From: Nitrospirota bacterium
Lineage (GTDB): Bacteria > Nitrospirota > Thermodesulfovibrionia > UBA6902
NCBI GenBank assembly: GCA_024277515.1
Contig: JAJRVB010000316.1
Span: 1 to 7,809, forward strand
Length of the DNA stretch: 7,809 nucleotides
Direction of reading: 5' to 3'
Positions within the stretch are counted from its first letter, which is position 1. Each line of letters begins with the position of its first letter. Positions 5,303-7,809 of this stretch are shown here, one piece after another. The notes beneath the pieces were generated by a model. That model searched no databases, had not been told where the DNA came from, and saw only the letters and a program-made list of their open reading frames with translations. The translations under genes and the position numbers were made by a program.

Positions 5303-7356
5303 AGAATCTCAGGATACTCTTCGGCCTATTTGTTATAAGCCTGCTCGCAATTATTATCACCGGCGGAGTATTGAATTATCTCGGCATCGAGCACGGCCCT
5401 CTTCTGATAAAAATAGGGTCCATCTTCATCATTGTAAACCTCATTCTATACCTTCTGTTTCTGATTTTCTTCGTATTCCGAAACCTTTTTCACCTCTATT
5501 CTGAAAAGAAACGCAAGGCCATCGGCTCAAAATTCAGGACAAAACTCGTGGCCTCTTTCCTGGGACTTGTACTCATACCGTCCGTAATCCTCTTCTTTCT
5601 CTCAAATCAGCTGATAAACAACTCAATTGACACATGGTTCTCACTCGAAATCCAGAAACCCATATACGAATCAATGGACATCGCGAGGACGTTGTATTTC
5701 AAGGAACGCCGGAATGCCGGAAATTACGCGAGGCTTCTCGCCTCCAGCAGGAATCTGCGCAGCCGCATCTCCCGTACACAGATAATGCCGGAGAGTTTTA
5801 ACAGCTACCTGCTGAAGAAATCCGACGGCTCACCGTTAATTGATGACGCCTTTCGTAATAATGAGGGCACTGAGATCGAATCAACTGAAAAAGGGGATGT
5901 GGTAAGGGCCGCTTCACCTGTCATGGAAGACGGCAGGATTACCGGGGTCATCGTGGTTGAAACGATTATTCCAAAAGACATTGTGGACAAAATGGAATCG
6001 ATCCAGGATGCGTTCAATGAGTATGTGCAGATAAAAGTGCAGCAGACTCCGATCAGGTTCGTATATTTTTTTATCCTTACAATAGCCGCCCTGCTGATCA
6101 TCTTTTTCGCGCTCTGGATATCGCTGCGCATCGCAAAGGGCATCACCGTTCCTATCCAGTCTCTTGCCGAGGCCACAAAAACCGTTGCGCTGGGCAACCT
6201 GGATTTCCGGATCCACCTGAAGAGGGATGATGAGATAGGCATGCTTATCAACTCCTTCAACAGGATGCTTGACGACCTCCAGGAGGGCAAGCATTCTCTG
6301 GAAAAGGCATACAGGGAATCCGACCGCAGAAGACTCGCGATGGAATCAATTCTTGAAAGTATCAATACGGGTGTTATCTTTTTTGACCGTTCGGGAATGA
6401 TCATAACCCTGAACAATGCCGCATGCTCGCTCCTCGGCATAGAGAAAAGCGCGATTGAGGGAGAGAGCTACAAGGTCCTGCTGGAGAGGCTGAAATCGAA
6501 TGATCTCATTTCGATGGTCAGACATCTGAGTGAAAAAGGGTTCGGGGCTGTGGAAAAAGAAATACACATATACCTGAACGGCAGGCCCATGGACCTGAGA
6601 GTGTACACGACAATCATAAAGGATGCGGAGAACAGATTTGTAGGCACCCTTGCCGTATTTGATAATCTTACTGAAATAATAATGGCACAGAGGGCTCTTG
6701 CATGGCAGGAAGTTGCAAAGCGGATCGCTCACGAAATCAAGAATCCGCTGACACCCATCAGATTGTCCGCGGAAAGGCTGCTCAAGAAATGGAAAGAAAG
6801 GGCCCCTGACCTGGAAGATGTCATAGTCAGTTCAACACGGACGATCGTCCGGGAAGTCGACAGTCTCAGATCACTTGTCGATGAATTTTCACGTTTTGGA
6901 AAGATGCCGAAAATAAACCTTGAACCTACCGGTATCACAGCGATCCTTGATGAGATTATCGAGCTTTACGGCAATGTAAAAGGAGTAAAGATCGTGCCGT
7001 CTCTGAGTCAGGACATGCCTGATATCGAAATAGATAGAAAACAGATAAAGATGGCCCTCATCAATCTGATGGACAATGCTATCCATGCAAAATCACAAAC
7101 GATCCGGCTGAATGCCTATATGGATACGAACATGGATCTTATACGTATAGAAATAATTGATGACGGTTCAGGCATAAAAGAGACGGACAAAGACCGGCTG
7201 TTTTTTCCCTATTTCTCAACAAAGAAAGAAGGAACAGGCCTGGGTCTCGCGATAGTCAACAGCATTATATCAAAGCACAGAGGCTACATACGGGTACAGG
7301 ATAATGCTCCCAGGGGGACACAGTTTATCATGGAGCTTCCGCTTGAGCGGAAATAA
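5299..7356 (+). CDS. ntrY: NtrY-type membrane histidine kinase with HAMP and PAS domains
   Basis: This 685-residue sensor kinase should phosphorylate the NtrX-type regulator encoded just downstream. Hydrophobic segments at about 6-27, 39-62, 84-104 and 252-274 give an NtrY-like topology with a large extracytoplasmic domain at about 105-250. HAMP follows (about 275-330), then a PAS domain (about 343-455; GVIFFDRSGMIITLNNAACSLLG), then the dimerisation domain with the NtrY-style H-box AKRIAHEIKNPLTPIRLSAERL and phospho-acceptor H478. The ATPase domain has an N-box with N593, G1 DDGSGI at 621-626, FPYFSTKKEGTGLGL with the G2 box at 645-650, and a final EL/LP strand. No catalytic box is missing. 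NtrY homologues are linked to nitrogen, redox or envelope responses in different bacteria, so the stimulus here is open. It starts within the ATGA overlap with the DUF4390 gene and is followed by ntrX after 54 bp. Confidence 0.92.
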   Translation: MKNLRILFGLFVISLLAIIITGGVLNYLGIEHGPLLIKIGSIFIIVNLILYLLFLIFFVFRNLFHLYSEKKRKAIGSKFRTKLVASFLGLVLIPSVILFFLSNQLINNSIDTWFSLEIQKPIYESMDIARTLYFKERRNAGNYARLLASSRNLRSRISRTQIMPESFNSYLLKKSDGSPLIDDAFRNNEGTEIESTEKGDVVRAASPVMEDGRITGVIVVETIIPKDIVDKMESIQDAFNEYVQIKVQQTPIRFVYFFILTIAALLIIFFALWISLRIAKGITVPIQSLAEATKTVALGNLDFRIHLKRDDEIGMLINSFNRMLDDLQEGKHSLEKAYRESDRRRLAMESILESINTGVIFFDRSGMIITLNNAACSLLGIEKSAIEGESYKVLLERLKSNDLISMVRHLSEKGFGAVEKEIHIYLNGRPMDLRVYTTIIKDAENRFVGTLAVFDNLTEIIMAQRALAWQEVAKRIAHEIKNPLTPIRLSAERLLKKWKERAPDLEDVIVSSTRTIVREVDSLRSLVDEFSRFGKMPKINLEPTGITAILDEIIELYGNVKGVKIVPSLSQDMPDIEIDRKQIKMALINLMDNAIHAKSQTIRLNAYMDTNMDLIRIEIIDDGSGIKETDKDRLFFPYFSTKKEGTGLGLAIVNSIISKHRGYIRVQDNAPRGTQFIMELPLERK

Positions 7357-7410
7357 AAAACAGCTCACATCAGTTATAATTGAATCATTTTCATGGGAGA
7401 TTGACGCGCT
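7357..7410 (+). other. ntrY-ntrX spacer
   Basis: This short gap contains TATAAT at 7375-7380 without a suitably spaced -35 or a TGn extension, and GGGAGA at 7395-7400, ten bases before the ntrX ATG, as a plausible ribosome binding site. No terminator hairpin is seen, so ntrX is probably cotranscribed with ntrY. Confidence 0.45.
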
Positions 7411-7809
7411 ATGGCAAAGACAATAAAGGCGACAATAATGGTGGTTGATGATGAGGAAAGTATCCTCGAGTCCCTGACAGGGATACTCGAGGATGAGGGG
7501 CACCGCGTTATTACCGCCTCGTCGGGCGAAGATGCTCTGACAAAACATGAGGAAGCCTCGCCGGACGTTGTGCTGCTTGATGTATGGATGCCGGGCATGG
7601 ACGGCATCGAAACACTGAAAAAACTCAGGGAGAAAAACAGGGACGTCTGCGTAATAATGATCTCCGGGCACAGCAACATAGATACGGCAGTTCATGCAAT
7701 CAAACTGGGAGCTTACGACTTTCTCGAAAAACCCCTCTCACTTGACAAGGTCCTCATCCTCACAGGCAGGGCGCTCGAAAAACAGCAGCTTGAAAGGGAA
7801 AACATTGTG
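7411..7809 (+). CDS. ntrX: NtrX-type response regulator, 5' part only
   Basis: The frame runs open from ATG 7411 to the window end, giving 133 residues of a longer protein cut by the window edge, not by mutation. The visible part is a complete receiver domain: acidic D13-D14, phospho-acceptor D57 in LLDVWMPGMDG, S85 in place of the usual Thr/Ser switch (MISGHSNIDTAV), and K107 in FLEKPLS. DVWMPGMDGIE and the ISGHSNIDTAVHAIKLGAYDFLEKP run are typical of NtrX. The rest (AAA+ and Fis domains) is expected beyond the edge but cannot be seen. It lies directly after ntrY, the usual partner order. Its start is supported by GGGAGA at 7395-7400. A strong inverted repeat lies in codons 18-28. Confidence 0.88.
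   Translation, partial: MAKTIKATIMVVDDEESILESLTGILEDEGHRVITASSGEDALTKHEEASPDVVLLDVWMPGMDGIETLKKLREKNRDVCVIMISGHSNIDTAVHAIKLGAYDFLEKPLSLDKVLILTGRALEKQQLERENIV
7462..7494 (+). repeat. Strong hairpin within the 5' coding part of ntrX
   Basis: The arms ATCCTCGAG (7462-7470) and CTCGAGGAT (7486-7494) are perfect inverted copies. Inside them TCCCT (7471-7475) and AGGGA (7479-7483) also pair, leaving a GAC loop and a 2-base TA bulge at 7484-7485. This gives a 14-bp stem, much of it G-C, about 50 bases after the start codon. It encodes the repeated ILE motif of helix 1 of the receiver domain. It has no T-run, so it is not an intrinsic terminator; as mRNA it could slow ribosomes or affect stability, or it may be a by-product of the codons. 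Confidence 0.7.

Noticed and set aside
5805..6440. Long open frame of 211 codons on the minus strand opposite ntrY
   Set aside because: It lies fully antisense to a kinase with intact motifs, the translation is Ser/Arg/Ile-rich without any domain, and it arises from codon bias of the real gene.
7375..7380. Internal promoter TATAAT before ntrX
   Set aside because: No -35 lies at a usable distance and there is no TGn extension; the ntrY-ntrX spacing fits cotranscription.

Overview
The window looks like a chromosomal segment of a Gram-negative bacterium of moderate GC content. It carries an exported lipoprotein, periplasmic sensor domains and two sigma-54-type response regulators. The exported DUF4390 protein next to NtrY/NtrX, together with AT-rich 'AAATGTCAAA' intergenic repeats, fits uncultured Nitrospirota-like or deltaproteobacterial genomes. 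That taxonomic placement is an inference from gene content, not a demonstrated match.

Left part, all on the minus strand. Positions 1-205 hold no gene but contain degenerate AT-rich repeats in inverted orientation, which run into the stop codon of hisI (phosphoribosyl-AMP cyclohydrolase, 206-532). A 412-bp stretch upstream of hisI contains a candidate 39-codon cysteine-rich microprotein (628-747) with a good ribosome binding site. Then comes a compact three-gene signalling operon read right to left: sensor kinase (3060-4508), outer-membrane-type lipoprotein with a tandem internal duplication (2332-3117), and NtrC-type response regulator (969-2327). The order kinase-lipoprotein-regulator, the kinase H-box region and the regulator's Fis-type C-terminus all resemble the GlrK-QseG-GlrR (QseE-QseG-QseF) system of enterobacteria. 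The middle protein, however, is a TPR-like repeat lipoprotein that does not resemble enterobacterial QseG as I remember it. Its TTG start and signal peptide are encoded within the last 58 bases of the kinase gene.

Right part, all on the plus strand. After a 227-bp divergent intergenic region with an extended -10 promoter come an exported DUF4390 protein (4736-5302), an NtrY-type membrane kinase (5299-7356, ATGA overlap) and the N-terminal receiver domain of an NtrX-type response regulator (7411 to the window end, truncated). A strong 14-bp hairpin lies inside the first codons of ntrX.

The theme is two divergently transcribed envelope-sensing phosphorelays. Each pairs a membrane histidine kinase and an NtrC-superfamily regulator with an exported accessory protein. 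The most distinctive items are the duplicated lipoprotein with its overlapping TTG start, the Cys-rich microprotein, and the repeats ending flush with hisI.
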